A program made the translations under genes and the position numbers. Below the pieces are notes generated by a model. It worked only from the letters and a program-made list of their open reading frames with translations. It was not told the DNA's origin and made no database searches. 34,438 nucleotides of DNA from a virus: the IMG/VR virus record IMGVR_UViG_3300013114_000058, positions 1-34,438 of that record; one strand, written 5' to 3'. Numbering within the stretch: the first letter of the stretch is position 1; the number at the start of each line of letters is the position of its first letter. Below, piece after piece: positions 1 to 7,613 of the stretch.

Positions 1-90
1 GCGGCAAATTGAATAACATTAACGTGTTTTAAATCTTATCTTTGTTAGCGGGAATAAAACCTAGCTGGATTGTTTTTGTGGGGAATAACG

Positions 91-231
91 ATGAAAAAAA
101 ACTTCAACAGAGGCCAGTATGGCACAAAGACTATATCAAGAAGAAAGCTCAGGAAAGATAGTAGAGACCTTTTACAAAAAGAGGTGGATACTAAGATAGC
201 TGAAGCAATTGCTAAAGCTCTTAAGAAATAG
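91..231 (+). CDS. Small basic protein, 46 aa, unknown function
   Basis: An ATG ORF starts MKKNFNRGQYGTK and ends EAIAKALKK. It is strongly basic with a central RRKLRK patch, and its C-terminal half looks like an amphipathic helix. No family was recognised. The upstream GTGGGGAATAACG is only a weak ribosome-binding site. It is followed by about 140 nt of noncoding DNA that holds the promoter of the ssDNA-binding protein gene. It could be a DNA- or RNA-binding accessory protein, but that is inferred only from charge. It is kept because the frame is clean and the composition is protein-like. Confidence 0.45.
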   Translation: MKKNFNRGQYGTKTISRRKLRKDSRDLLQKEVDTKIAEAIAKALKK

Positions 232-312
232 ATTAGTTAGTTCTAACTGTTATAACTAAATGTTATTATACAAAATATAATAAATATATTAAAATGTATG
301 TATCAAATGTGG

Positions 313-353
313 TGATGGTGACATGTTTGGTATAATTAAATTAAGCACCATCA
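313..353 (+). promoter_or_regulatory. Extended -10 promoter flanked by an 8-bp inverted repeat
   Basis: TGGTATAAT at 328-336 is a perfect TATAAT with an upstream TG (extended -10). No good -35 lies 16-18 nt upstream, which fits an extended -10 promoter. The box sits between TGATGGTG (313-320) and its exact reverse complement CACCATCA (346-353). Either a repressor straddles the promoter here or the transcript start folds. The first likely product is the ssDNA-binding protein at 374. Confidence 0.5.
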
Positions 354-373
354 AACTATTAAGGTAAATTAAG

Positions 374-988
374 ATGCAAAAAGTTACTACTCCTAAAGGC
401 AAGTTTGGCTTCACAATCATTTCTGGTAAAGGTAAAGAGAAGAAAGGTAAGAGTGTTTACATGACTTCTGTTTCTATGCCTGATGCTGAAGCTAAACCTC
501 TTATTGATGCTATTGAAGAGTATTGGAAAGAGAATAAGCCTAAAGGCGCTAAGCGTGACAAAGTCCAGACTATCGGCTATCGCCCATTGACTAAAAAGTC
601 AGATAAGGTTGATGAAGATGGTGACGCTATCTATGAAGAAGTTCCAGGTTACACTGAATTCTTTGCTGCTACAGGTACTACCTGGCCAGATGGTAAAACT
701 AAAGAAATTAAAGTGTACAATGCTAAAGGTCGTCCTGTTAGTTTAGGCGATAAAGGTATTGGCATTGGTTCTGAAGGTCGATTCAAAGCTAATATGCTTA
801 CTTACGATGTTGAAGGTAACTACGGTATTAACTTGTATCTTGAAGGCGTTCAGCTAACTAAGTATGTTGAGTATGTAGCTGATGATGGCTTTGATGCTGA
901 CGAAGATGAAGAAGGCTGGACAGGCGATGATGATTCTTTTGAAGGTGTTGAAGAAGAATCAACTACTTCAGCTGGTCCACGTTTGTAG
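374..988 (+). CDS. ssDNA-binding protein, T7 gp2.5-like
   Basis: 204 aa. The protein has a basic, beta-rich N-terminal body and a strongly acidic C-terminal tail from about residue 168 (DDGFDADEDEEGW onward). This architecture is typical of phage single-stranded DNA-binding proteins of the T7 gp2.5 type, where the acidic tail contacts the polymerase and helicase. A motif near GNYGINLYLEGVQL is consistent with the OB-fold core of such proteins, but I assign this from layout and composition rather than a signature. The start has a modest AAGG ribosome-binding site (361-364). Its place directly upstream of the DNA polymerase supports a replication role. The tail ends in GPRL rather than the aromatic terminus of T7 gp2.5. 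Confidence 0.7.
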   Translation: MQKVTTPKGKFGFTIISGKGKEKKGKSVYMTSVSMPDAEAKPLIDAIEEYWKENKPKGAKRDKVQTIGYRPLTKKSDKVDEDGDAIYEEVPGYTEFFAATGTTWPDGKTKEIKVYNAKGRPVSLGDKGIGIGSEGRFKANMLTYDVEGNYGINLYLEGVQLTKYVEYVADDGFDADEDEEGWTGDDDSFEGVEEESTTSAGPRL

Positions 989-1001
989 TAAGTAACATCG
1001 C

Positions 1002-1025
1002 TGGTATACCGATTAAAGTATACCA
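1002..1025 (+). terminator. Hairpin between ssDNA-binding protein and polymerase genes
   Basis: TGGTATAC at 1002-1009 pairs with GTATACCA at 1018-1025 around an 8-nt loop. It is followed by CCTACTTT, so the U-tract is weak. It may be a leaky terminator that lowers polymerase expression relative to ssDNA-binding protein, or an mRNA 3'-end stabiliser. Confidence 0.4.
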
Positions 1026-1060
1026 CCTACTTTACATAAATGTCGCAGGAGACAAATACA

Positions 1061-1150
1061 ATGAGTATTACAAATCTTTTATTAGCTGAAAACGAGGACT
1101 TCAAAATCGTAGCAGTTAAGTTCCCTACCTTACGTAGAGATTCTAATTAA
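1061..1150 (+). CDS. 29-aa ORF coupled to DNA polymerase
   Basis: The ORF reads MSITNLLLAENEDFKIVAVK and ends in RRDSN. A strong ribosome-binding site (GCAGGAG, 1045-1051) precedes it. Its stop codon shares one base with the polymerase start (TAATG at 1148-1152). The polymerase ATG has no good ribosome-binding site of its own, so translation through this short ORF probably re-initiates at the polymerase start. It may be a leader peptide, a very small accessory protein or the remnant of a longer gene. No family recognised. Confidence 0.55.
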   Translation: MSITNLLLAENEDFKIVAVKFPTLRRDSN

Positions 1151-2865
1151 TGTACAAATTAATCAATTCTCTAGATGACATTCCTGTCATTGATTCAACT
1201 AAACCTTTATTCTGCGATACAGAGACAGATGGCTTATATGGCCGCATCGAACTTCTGCAATTAATGCAAGAAGGCTGGGATGAAGCTATCCTGGTTCGTA
1301 GACCCGACCCGTTATTAACCGCAGTATTCTTAGCTAAGTATAACACAGTATGGCATAATGCACACTATGATATCACTACTGTGCAACAGCAAACTAAGTC
1401 AACCTGGGTACCTGAGCAATATGAAGACACCTTTCTTCTAGCTCGTTTAGCTTATCCTAATAAAGAAGCGTTTAGTTTAGATGCTTGTTTAGACTATGCG
1501 TTAGGTTATGACCCTTATGAAGAAGCTAACTTAGATAAGAAAGTACTTCAAAAGTCTGACTGGTCTGCTATACACCTATCTAAAGACCAACTAACTTATG
1601 CTGCTATTGATGTCTTTTATATGCCGTTCTTATGGGATGCCGTGAAGACTAAAGTTGACGACATGAACTATAAGTTAGATAAACTAACTTTAGGTTATTG
1701 TTGGGGCTTTCAATGGCGTGGTATGCCGGTAGACAATGCTAAGCTAAATACTAAGTGGGATAAGATAGAAGACGAACTAAGTACTATCGATATGCCTATT
1801 AATGCTAATTCATGGCAGCAAGTACGTACCTGGCTTAATGTTGACCAGTCTGATGACAAGTTTTTAGCTACCCTTGAAATTAAAGGAGGTAATGACAAAG
1901 CAGCACGTGTACGTAAGGTGCGTAAGCTAAATAAGTTAATTAGCTTCCTTAAAAAGTTTGACCTCGACGATAACCGTATCTTAGGTAAGTTTAAACCTAG
2001 CACACGGTCTGGTCGCTTATCTTCAGACGACCAAAACCTTCAGCAATTACCACGGGCTTTAAAAGGTATCTTCGGCTACAATGAAGATGATGGTCGTATC
2101 CTTATTTATTCTGACTATGCTCAATTAGAACTACGTACTATTTGTGCTATTCTTGGCGTAAAAGTAATGGAGAAACTATTCCGTGATAATGAGGACCTTC
2201 ATGGGTATGTGGCTAGTATTCTTTTTGGTGCTGATTACACTAAAGCTGATAGACAAGTCACAAAGACCTATAACTTTAACTTGCTTTATGGTGGTTCTGT
2301 CGGTATGGTTCTTAGCATTCTCATTGGTTATGGATTCCTTATTGAAGAACGTGTAGCTAATAAGCATAAAACTAAATGGCTAAACCTATTTACTGAAATT
2401 AATAAATGGCAACAAGAACAAATATCAGCCTGGCGTAAAGGTAAGCTTAGTTCTACTCCATTAGGTCGTCAGTACAAAGGTAAGTTGATGACCGACCAGA
2501 TGAACATTAAGAACCAAGGTGCAGGTGCTGAAGTAGCTAAGTTAGCTTTACACTATTTTGCTCCATGGCTTAAAAAGTACAATGAAGCTAACGATTGCGA
2601 TTTTGGTATTTGCAATTTTATACATGATAGCTTTATTCTAGACGGTCCTAATGACCCTGAGCTATACAAACCCGTCGCAACTCAATTAGCTGAATGTATG
2701 CAAGAAGCCTGGTTTGAAATGAGTAAGCTTTACAAAGTTAAAGATTTACCAATGCCTGTAGATGTAGCAGTTGGCTATAACTGGGGTGATATTGAAGATG
2801 ATGCTGAAGATCTCTGGAACTTCACATTAGACCCATACAAAATGTTGGAGCAAGCTAATGCTTGA
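1150..2865 (+). CDS. Family A DNA polymerase with 3'-5' exonuclease domain
   Basis: 571 aa replicative polymerase. The exonuclease domain (about 1-170) has D23/E25 in FCDTETDG, D74 in HNAHYD and D154 in YAAIDVFY. The polymerase domain has SGRLSSDDQNLQQLP (287-301), motif A YSDYAQLELR with catalytic D322, motif B R368...K372...Y380-G381 and motif C IHDS with D493. All catalytic residues for synthesis and proofreading are present. It is shorter than E. coli Pol I and lacks a 5'-nuclease domain, as is usual for T7-like replicative enzymes. No primase-helicase is visible; it may lie outside the window. The start overlaps the preceding short ORF by one base, and the end overlaps the next gene by 8 nt. 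Confidence 0.95.
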   Translation: MYKLINSLDDIPVIDSTKPLFCDTETDGLYGRIELLQLMQEGWDEAILVRRPDPLLTAVFLAKYNTVWHNAHYDITTVQQQTKSTWVPEQYEDTFLLARLAYPNKEAFSLDACLDYALGYDPYEEANLDKKVLQKSDWSAIHLSKDQLTYAAIDVFYMPFLWDAVKTKVDDMNYKLDKLTLGYCWGFQWRGMPVDNAKLNTKWDKIEDELSTIDMPINANSWQQVRTWLNVDQSDDKFLATLEIKGGNDKAARVRKVRKLNKLISFLKKFDLDDNRILGKFKPSTRSGRLSSDDQNLQQLPRALKGIFGYNEDDGRILIYSDYAQLELRTICAILGVKVMEKLFRDNEDLHGYVASILFGADYTKADRQVTKTYNFNLLYGGSVGMVLSILIGYGFLIEERVANKHKTKWLNLFTEINKWQQEQISAWRKGKLSSTPLGRQYKGKLMTDQMNIKNQGAGAEVAKLALHYFAPWLKKYNEANDCDFGICNFIHDSFILDGPNDPELYKPVATQLAECMQEAWFEMSKLYKVKDLPMPVDVAVGYNWGDIEDDAEDLWNFTLDPYKMLEQANA

Positions 2866-3670
2866 TTTTGAATACGAATATGCTAAGCTAGTTAGAAAGA
2901 TTCTAAAAGTTGGCAAAGAACGTGACACACGCAATGCTAAAACTAAAGCTATCTTTGGTGAGCAACTAAAGATTGATGAGTTGCGTCATGGTTACTTCCC
3001 AATTCTCCAGGGTCGTAAAATGTTTTACAAAGGTGTGTTAGGTGAGTTGGCTGCTATGTTGCGTCAACCTAAACACTTAGACGACTTTAAGGTGTGGGGT
3101 TGCAACTACTGGGAGCTGTGGGCTAATGCTGATGGCTCAATCAATGTAGATTACGGTAATGCCTGGTTTGACTTTAACGGCTTTAATCAAATAGAAGCAT
3201 TGAAAGATAAGCTAAAGAACAACCCAACTGACCGTAGAATGATTATCAATGGTTGGCGACCAGATAACTTAGGTAATCTTAGCTTACCATGTTGTCACTA
3301 CAGTTATCAGTTCTATGTTGATACTGATGGTTACTTAGATATGATTTGGATTCAACGTAGTGTTGATACAATGATAGGTTTACCATCAGACATCATCTTT
3401 GCAGCGGCGTGGCTTGTTGCTATAGCTAATGAATTCGGGTACAAGCCAGGCACAATTACTATGCAGTTAGGTGACTGCCACTTATACGAGTCACATTGGG
3501 AAACTGCTGAAGATTATTTAGCTAATGTTGAAGACGGCTGCATTGAGCGTTACCCAATGTATGATTTGTTAGTTGGTCCAGGTTGTGACTTTACAAAATT
3601 TGAACCTACCTGGTTAACCTTCAATGAATTTAAATCTTACCCTAAACTAAATTTGGAGTTGTATAGCTAA
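2858..3670 (+). CDS. ThyA-family enzyme, likely dCMP-specific (dCMP hydroxymethylase-like)
   Basis: 270 aa with a complete thymidylate synthase fold signature: DTRN near residue 24, catalytic LPCCH with C146-H147, QFYV, IQRSVD (165-170) and GDCHLYESH (206-213). After the QRS motif, thymidylate synthase has LGLPFN, whose Asn (E. coli N177) reads the uracil ring. Here the segment is IGLPSD, with D178 in that place. Asp at this position is the known hallmark of T4 dCMP hydroxymethylase and switches preference to dCMP. The enzyme therefore probably makes 5-hydroxymethyl-dCMP (or 5-methyl-dCMP) from dCMP and methylene-tetrahydrofolate. Plain thymidylate synthase is the alternative. Start supported by GGAG at 2847-2850. 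Confidence 0.8.
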   Translation: MLDFEYEYAKLVRKILKVGKERDTRNAKTKAIFGEQLKIDELRHGYFPILQGRKMFYKGVLGELAAMLRQPKHLDDFKVWGCNYWELWANADGSINVDYGNAWFDFNGFNQIEALKDKLKNNPTDRRMIINGWRPDNLGNLSLPCCHYSYQFYVDTDGYLDMIWIQRSVDTMIGLPSDIIFAAAWLVAIANEFGYKPGTITMQLGDCHLYESHWETAEDYLANVEDGCIERYPMYDLLVGPGCDFTKFEPTWLTFNEFKSYPKLNLELYS

Positions 3671-4236
3671 TGAACTTATTAGGAATTTACAGTCGTGCTG
3701 CTGCTTGGAATGAAGCAAGATACGACCGAGTGTACAATCATGACTTCTCTATGGCTTTATTACGTGAAGAGCATAAAGAGTATCTAGACGCTATATCAGA
3801 CGTTAAAGGTTTAGATGCACTATGTGATATCATCTTTGTAGCTATGGGAGTTCTATGGAAACTAGACTTAGAACCAGAAGTGTTCGAAGAAGACGTTGAA
3901 GAAGCATACAAACATGTTAGCAAGCTCATGGAAACTAACACGCTGATGCCAATATACTTAATTAGCGCTGTTATTGATTGTTGCGACCATGATTCGGATT
4001 ACCCTGTATCTTTAGCGATGCATGTGATTATTAGTTTAGCTATGGTTCAAATGTCAATCTTCGGCTTTGATGAAGTTAAAAAGTGTGTTGCTGTATTAGT
4101 AGTATGTGATAGTAACGACAGTAAGTCAGTACAAAAGGCTGCTGCTAACGTTAAAGCTAATATTGATAAAGGTAAAGACTTTATTTGCCCAGAACCTCGT
4201 CTACAGGAGTTGCTTAACAATGAAGGACATCGTTAA
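3670..4236 (+). CDS. MazG-like nucleotide pyrophosphohydrolase
   Basis: 188 aa, all-helical. The N-terminal half carries REEHKE (residues 32-37) followed by DALCD (49-53), matching the EExxE...[ED]xxD metal-binding pattern of the MazG/dimeric dUTPase superfamily of nucleoside triphosphate pyrophosphohydrolases. The C-terminal half (about 90-188) is helical and not recognised. Lying between a putative dCMP-modifying enzyme and a dCMP deaminase, a role in turning dCTP or dUTP into the monophosphate is plausible (T4 gp56 does this), but the substrate cannot be read from the sequence. The start shares one base with the preceding stop (TAATG) and the end overlaps the next gene by 17 nt. Confidence 0.65.
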   Translation: MNLLGIYSRAAAWNEARYDRVYNHDFSMALLREEHKEYLDAISDVKGLDALCDIIFVAMGVLWKLDLEPEVFEEDVEEAYKHVSKLMETNTLMPIYLISAVIDCCDHDSDYPVSLAMHVIISLAMVQMSIFGFDEVKKCVAVLVVCDSNDSKSVQKAAANVKANIDKGKDFICPEPRLQELLNNEGHR

Positions 4237-4852
4237 ATACGTAATGGCTGAAGCAGCTAAATCAAACGTTGAAAAGCGTAAAGTTGGGTGTATTATTACT
4301 GGTCGATACACTAAAGGTGGAGCTGAGTCTATTTTGGCTACTGGTTATAATCATTCTGACCATGTAGATACTGACGGTTTAATAATGCATGCAGAAGCTA
4401 AAGCTTGTGAAGCACTTGTTGCTCAAGCCTTAGAAACTGAAAAATATGTTTTAACTGCGTATGTTAGTCACCCTCCTTGTCCAGCTTGTGCTAAGTTACT
4501 AGCAGACCATGGTGTAACTAATGTTGAAGTGGTAGAAGAGTTTATGAAGTTCGATGGTGATAAGTTACGTTATGACTTAATACCGCCTTCTACAACTAGA
4601 GCTTTAGCTGAAGTTCTAACATTTGGTGCGCGTAAGTATAAACCAAATAACTGGAAGAATGTGTCACAAGAAGAACTACATCGCTATAAAGGTGCGGCTA
4701 TGCGACACTTCGAAGCATATCGTGCTGGTGAATTCTTTGATGAAGAAAGTGGTATGCCGCATTTATGGCATTGTCTAACCAATCTTAGCTTTTTGATTGA
4801 ATTAGACGTACCAAACGAAGACACCGCCAAACCTAAAAATTTATTAGCCTAA
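4220..4852 (+). CDS. dCMP deaminase fused to DUF5664 dATP/dGTP diphosphohydrolase-like domain
   Basis: 210 aa from the ATG at 4220, chosen because AGGAG lies 10 nt upstream and the residues before it are not protein-like. Residues 1-108 form a zinc-dependent cytidine/dCMP deaminase domain with MHAEA (H57, E59) and PPCPAC (C87, C90). Residues about 109-198 match the DUF5664 family annotated as dATP/dGTP diphosphohydrolase, seen in FDGDKLRYDLIPP, LTFGARKYKPNNW, MRHFEAYRAGE and MPHLWHCLTNL. The join is only a few residues, so this is a genuine two-domain protein. It would deaminate dCMP to dUMP and probably trim purine dNTPs. Last gene before a hairpin at 4860. Confidence 0.85.
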   Translation: MKDIVKYVMAEAAKSNVEKRKVGCIITGRYTKGGAESILATGYNHSDHVDTDGLIMHAEAKACEALVAQALETEKYVLTAYVSHPPCPACAKLLADHGVTNVEVVEEFMKFDGDKLRYDLIPPSTTRALAEVLTFGARKYKPNNWKNVSQEELHRYKGAAMRHFEAYRAGEFFDEESGMPHLWHCLTNLSFLIELDVPNEDTAKPKNLLA

Positions 4853-4859
4853 CTAATTA

Positions 4860-4887
4860 AAGCCAGATTTTTAACTAAATCTGGCTT
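4860..4887 (+). terminator. Perfect 11-bp hairpin after nucleotide-metabolism genes
   Basis: AAGCCAGATTT (4860-4870) pairs perfectly with AAATCTGGCTT (4877-4887) around a 6-nt loop. It lies 7 nt after the stop of the deaminase fusion. The trailing sequence is CGTTCTGGAG, without a U-run, and TGGAG then serves as ribosome-binding site for the next gene. It is either a weak terminator or an RNA-processing and stability element between two transcript segments. Confidence 0.55.
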
Positions 4888-4902
4888 CGTTCTGGAGCCA
4901 TA

Positions 4903-5736
4903 ATGATGATAAAAATCAATAATGAAGATTTACGAATTCGACCAAGTTCAATTGAGAGCTTTTATGGGTGTGCTTACCAATGGGGTAAATACTTTCTTGA
5001 AGGTCTTAGTTCTATTCCTAATAATCGTGCTAGCATTGGTACGGGCATTCATGCTGGTGTTGAAGCTATGTGGAACGAAAGTATCTCATCTGGTAAGAAA
5101 GAACCTAACCTAGGTATGATGCTTGATGCAGCTCGTGATGCTTATAAAGAAGACATTGCTGATGGTGTACAACGTGCTGACGGTGAGAATGAGAATACAG
5201 ATATGGCAGCTATACTAGGTGGCACACAAGCCTTTGTAGAGGACATTGTACCATTCACAGCTATACCTAAAGCAGTTGAGACTTTCTACAAGGTTGACTT
5301 AGACCATGTGTTTGTCAAAGAACTAGGCGGCACTATTGACTACCTGGGTGACGGTACTATTGCTGATGTTAAGACAAGTAAACGTAAATCAGGACCAGAA
5401 GGACACACTGTTCAACAGTCAATCTATAAATACTTAGCTGAAGCTAATGGTGAGAAAATTGATGCAAACTTGATTCAACAAGTAGTGTTAAAGAAACAAC
5501 CTGAAGGTGCTATATTAGAGTTAGAACCTAATGTTGACTATTCTAAATACTTAGTTAATGGTATGTTAGATACTTTAGATTTAGTAGCTAAAGATGTAGT
5601 GCCCATCCACATTATCTTGCGTGGTAACCCTAAATATACTTTTTGCTCAGAAAAGTTCTGCAGCCACTATAGGACCTGTCCATTCGTTAAAGGGTCTTAT
5701 GAAGTAGCAGAAACAGTACGAACTATTAAATTATGA
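4903..5736 (+). CDS. PD-(D/E)XK nuclease with probable Fe-S cysteine cluster (Cas4/RecB-like)
   Basis: 277 aa. Nuclease core: GTGIHAGVE (H50), GGTIDYL (D146), ADVKTSK (D155, K157) and QQSIYKYLAE (Q172, Y175), the RecB/Cas4 arrangement. One cysteine near the N-terminus (C23 in YGCAYQW) and three near the C-terminus (C248, C253, C259) match the four-cysteine iron-sulphur clamp of Cas4 and AddB exonucleases. Likely role: DNA exonuclease in phage recombination, end-processing or host DNA degradation. No CRISPR repeats or cas1/cas2 are present, so it is not a Cas4 adaptation protein in context. The first of two adjacent ATGs was used, with TGGAG upstream. Confidence 0.85.
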   Translation: MMIKINNEDLRIRPSSIESFYGCAYQWGKYFLEGLSSIPNNRASIGTGIHAGVEAMWNESISSGKKEPNLGMMLDAARDAYKEDIADGVQRADGENENTDMAAILGGTQAFVEDIVPFTAIPKAVETFYKVDLDHVFVKELGGTIDYLGDGTIADVKTSKRKSGPEGHTVQQSIYKYLAEANGEKIDANLIQQVVLKKQPEGAILELEPNVDYSKYLVNGMLDTLDLVAKDVVPIHIILRGNPKYTFCSEKFCSHYRTCPFVKGSYEVAETVRTIKL

Positions 5737-5987
5737 CTGACACTAGACCTATATGCAATTGTTCAGCTTATCCTTTCCCTCATAAAATTGGAGGTAAGTG
5801 TAAAGGCACAGCATTCGTTCAAGCTTATAGGACTTTTAGTAAAGAACATTGTGAATTTTGTAATTGTCTAAATGGAAATACCTGTGAGGTTTTAACAGGA
5901 CAAGAATCTATCAAACAAGCAGAATGTTATCTAGAAGCTTTAGAGACTTCTAGATACTTAAAATTAACTTTAGAAGACTATTTATAG
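5733..5987 (+). CDS. Cys-rich small protein, 84 aa, unknown
   Basis: Seven cysteines in the first 65 residues, including CNC (8-10), CKG, CEFCNC and CEV. The pattern suggests one or two zinc-binding knuckles. The C-terminus is helical (YLEALETSRYLKLTLEDYL). ATGA overlap with the nuclease gene indicates translational coupling, so it may act with that nuclease. No family was recognised and no function is assigned. Confidence 0.7.
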   Translation: MTDTRPICNCSAYPFPHKIGGKCKGTAFVQAYRTFSKEHCEFCNCLNGNTCEVLTGQESIKQAECYLEALETSRYLKLTLEDYL

Positions 5988-5998
5988 GAATTAAGACT

Positions 5999-6265
5999 AT
6001 GGCACAAGTATTAAATACACAAGCGGATTTAGCTAAATACATCGAGTTAACGGGTAGAAAATCTACTGGAGTTTATGTAACACCTAGAAAGCTTACTAAG
6101 CGTCAGCGTAAACGTATTAAAGGTATGAATGCAGCTACTTATTGGGAAAGCAAACAACAAAAAGGCTTAAACGACCGCAAAGTACCAGGTAAAGCAGGCT
6201 GGATATACAGACATGGTATTGCTGGTGCTTATGGACCATATGTAAATCCGGAGAATTACAAGTAA
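5999..6265 (+). CDS. Basic hypothetical protein, 88 aa
   Basis: Strongly basic, with KLTKRQRKRIKGMNAATYW in the middle and a Gly/Tyr-rich C-terminus. A short N-terminal helix (MAQVLNTQADLAKYIELTG) precedes it. GGAATTAAG lies upstream as a modest ribosome-binding site. The stop shares one base with the helicase start (TAATG). Nucleic-acid binding is plausible from charge only. Confidence 0.7.
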   Translation: MAQVLNTQADLAKYIELTGRKSTGVYVTPRKLTKRQRKRIKGMNAATYWESKQQKGLNDRKVPGKAGWIYRHGIAGAYGPYVNPENYK

Positions 6266-7446
6266 TGATACCTTATGACCATCAGATTGAGATAGCTAAT
6301 TTAGCTTATCCTATCTTGCGTGATAATATGATGGTATATCTAGCGTGTGAGGAGCGGACAGGTAAAACCTTGTCTGCTATCCTCTTAGCTGAATTATGTG
6401 ATGTAACTAATGTGCAGGTCATAACTAAGAAAACAGCAATTAAGGGCTGGTCTGATACATTAAAAGCTTACAGTCATAAGAAGATATACTCAGTAACCAA
6501 TTATCACCAAGCTAAAAAGGTGACCACAAAGCCTGACTTATTGATATTAGACGAATCTCATAACTATATATCTAGTTATCCTAAGACAGGCCAACTTTGG
6601 AAAGATGTAGCTGAAGTAGCTAGAGGTGTACCTATTATATACATTTCTGCTACTCCTCATGCACAAGGGCCACAGCAACTCTTTCATCAATTTAAACTAA
6701 GTACCTGGTCACCTTGGGCCAAGTACAAAAACTTTTATAGGTGGTTTGAAGATTATGGTAGACCTTACACATTACCTATTAACGGTATTAATATACCTCA
6801 GTATGATAGGGTTAATAACGAGCGTGTGCTTGCAGATGTTGCTCATTTGTTTGTCACTAAGACGAGGAAAGACCTCGGGTTTGAGCATGAACCTGAGGAC
6901 CAGTTACATTATATTACGCTCAATGAAGCAACCTGTAATGTGTATAATGACATTGTATGGGATAATATTAGTTACTTGTCTATTGGGCCTCTTGTATGTG
7001 ACACAGCTCCAAAAGTAAGAACAAGTCTACATCAAATTGAAGGGGGTACTATCAAGATAGATGATGATTATTATGTATTAGCCAACAATGAGAAGGTTGA
7101 CTATGTTCTATCTAAATTCGGTGACGTTGAGTCTCTGGTTATCATGTACAACTATAAGGCAGAGTTACAAAAGTTACAGTCAGCTTTTAGCAATGCCACT
7201 TTACTACAAGCCACCTCTTTTGCAGAAGGCGTGGACTTATCAGGATATAAAGACTTGGTCATTTATTCGCAAGACTTTAGTACGGCACGGCATACGCAGA
7301 GAAGAGCAAGGCAGTGTAATAAAAAGCGCAGCTCGCCTATAGTAGTGCACTATTTACTAGTTAAAGGTGCGATTAGCGATAAATGTTATAAACGAGTATC
7401 AGTAAATAAAAAGAACTTTGTTGATACAGTATTCACAGGAATCTAA
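6265..7446 (+). CDS. Superfamily 2 DNA helicase (SNF2/DEAD-like)
   Basis: 393 aa. Motif I is EERTGKT (29-35), a variant of the GxGKT Walker A typical of phage SNF2-like helicases; motif II is LDESHN (95-100, DESH); motif III is SATPHAQ (128-134). The second RecA-like half has LLQATSFAEGVDLSGYKDL and motif VI-like HTQRRARQ. It probably remodels or unwinds duplex DNA during replication or recombination, together with the adjacent nuclease and ligase. The full set of helicase motifs is present and no truncation is seen. Confidence 0.85.
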   Translation: MIPYDHQIEIANLAYPILRDNMMVYLACEERTGKTLSAILLAELCDVTNVQVITKKTAIKGWSDTLKAYSHKKIYSVTNYHQAKKVTTKPDLLILDESHNYISSYPKTGQLWKDVAEVARGVPIIYISATPHAQGPQQLFHQFKLSTWSPWAKYKNFYRWFEDYGRPYTLPINGINIPQYDRVNNERVLADVAHLFVTKTRKDLGFEHEPEDQLHYITLNEATCNVYNDIVWDNISYLSIGPLVCDTAPKVRTSLHQIEGGTIKIDDDYYVLANNEKVDYVLSKFGDVESLVIMYNYKAELQKLQSAFSNATLLQATSFAEGVDLSGYKDLVIYSQDFSTARHTQRRARQCNKKRSSPIVVHYLLVKGAISDKCYKRVSVNKKNFVDTVFTGI

Positions 7447-7448
7447 TT

Positions 7449-7613
7449 ATGTTATATTCAGTAGCATTCACACTTATAGCTTTAGTTATAATTTATATTA
7501 AGTCTGCTTTAGACTACCAAGGTGGAATAAACACAGCTCTGTTAACTCTAATCGGTTACGGCGCAGTTATATTAGCTACTATTACTTGGATGGAGGTGTA
7601 CTATGGCTTTTAA
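7449..7613 (+). CDS. Small two-helix membrane protein, 54 aa
   Basis: An ATG ORF with two hydrophobic stretches, MLYSVAFTLIALVIIYIK and LLTLIGYGAVILATITW, separated by a short polar loop. It starts 2 nt after the helicase stop and ends 11 nt inside the ligase gene, whose ribosome-binding site (TGGAGGTG) lies within it. Likely an inner-membrane accessory protein; function unknown. Too compact for a classical holin call, though that cannot be excluded. Confidence 0.6.
   Translation: MLYSVAFTLIALVIIYIKSALDYQGGINTALLTLIGYGAVILATITWMEVYYGF

Noticed and set aside
4106-4219. Longer start for the deaminase fusion
   Set aside because: It lies inside the MazG-like gene and lacks a ribosome-binding site; ATG 4220 has AGGAG.
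4220-4852. 2-aminoadenine (Z) genome pathway because of the dATP/dGTP diphosphohydrolase-like domain
   Set aside because: No PurZ-like or DatZ-like gene is in the window, and the ThyA-family Asp points to cytosine modification instead.
4903-5736. Cas4 of a CRISPR system
   Set aside because: The motif set fits Cas4/RecB nucleases, but no cas1, cas2 or array is near; a phage recombination nuclease is simpler.
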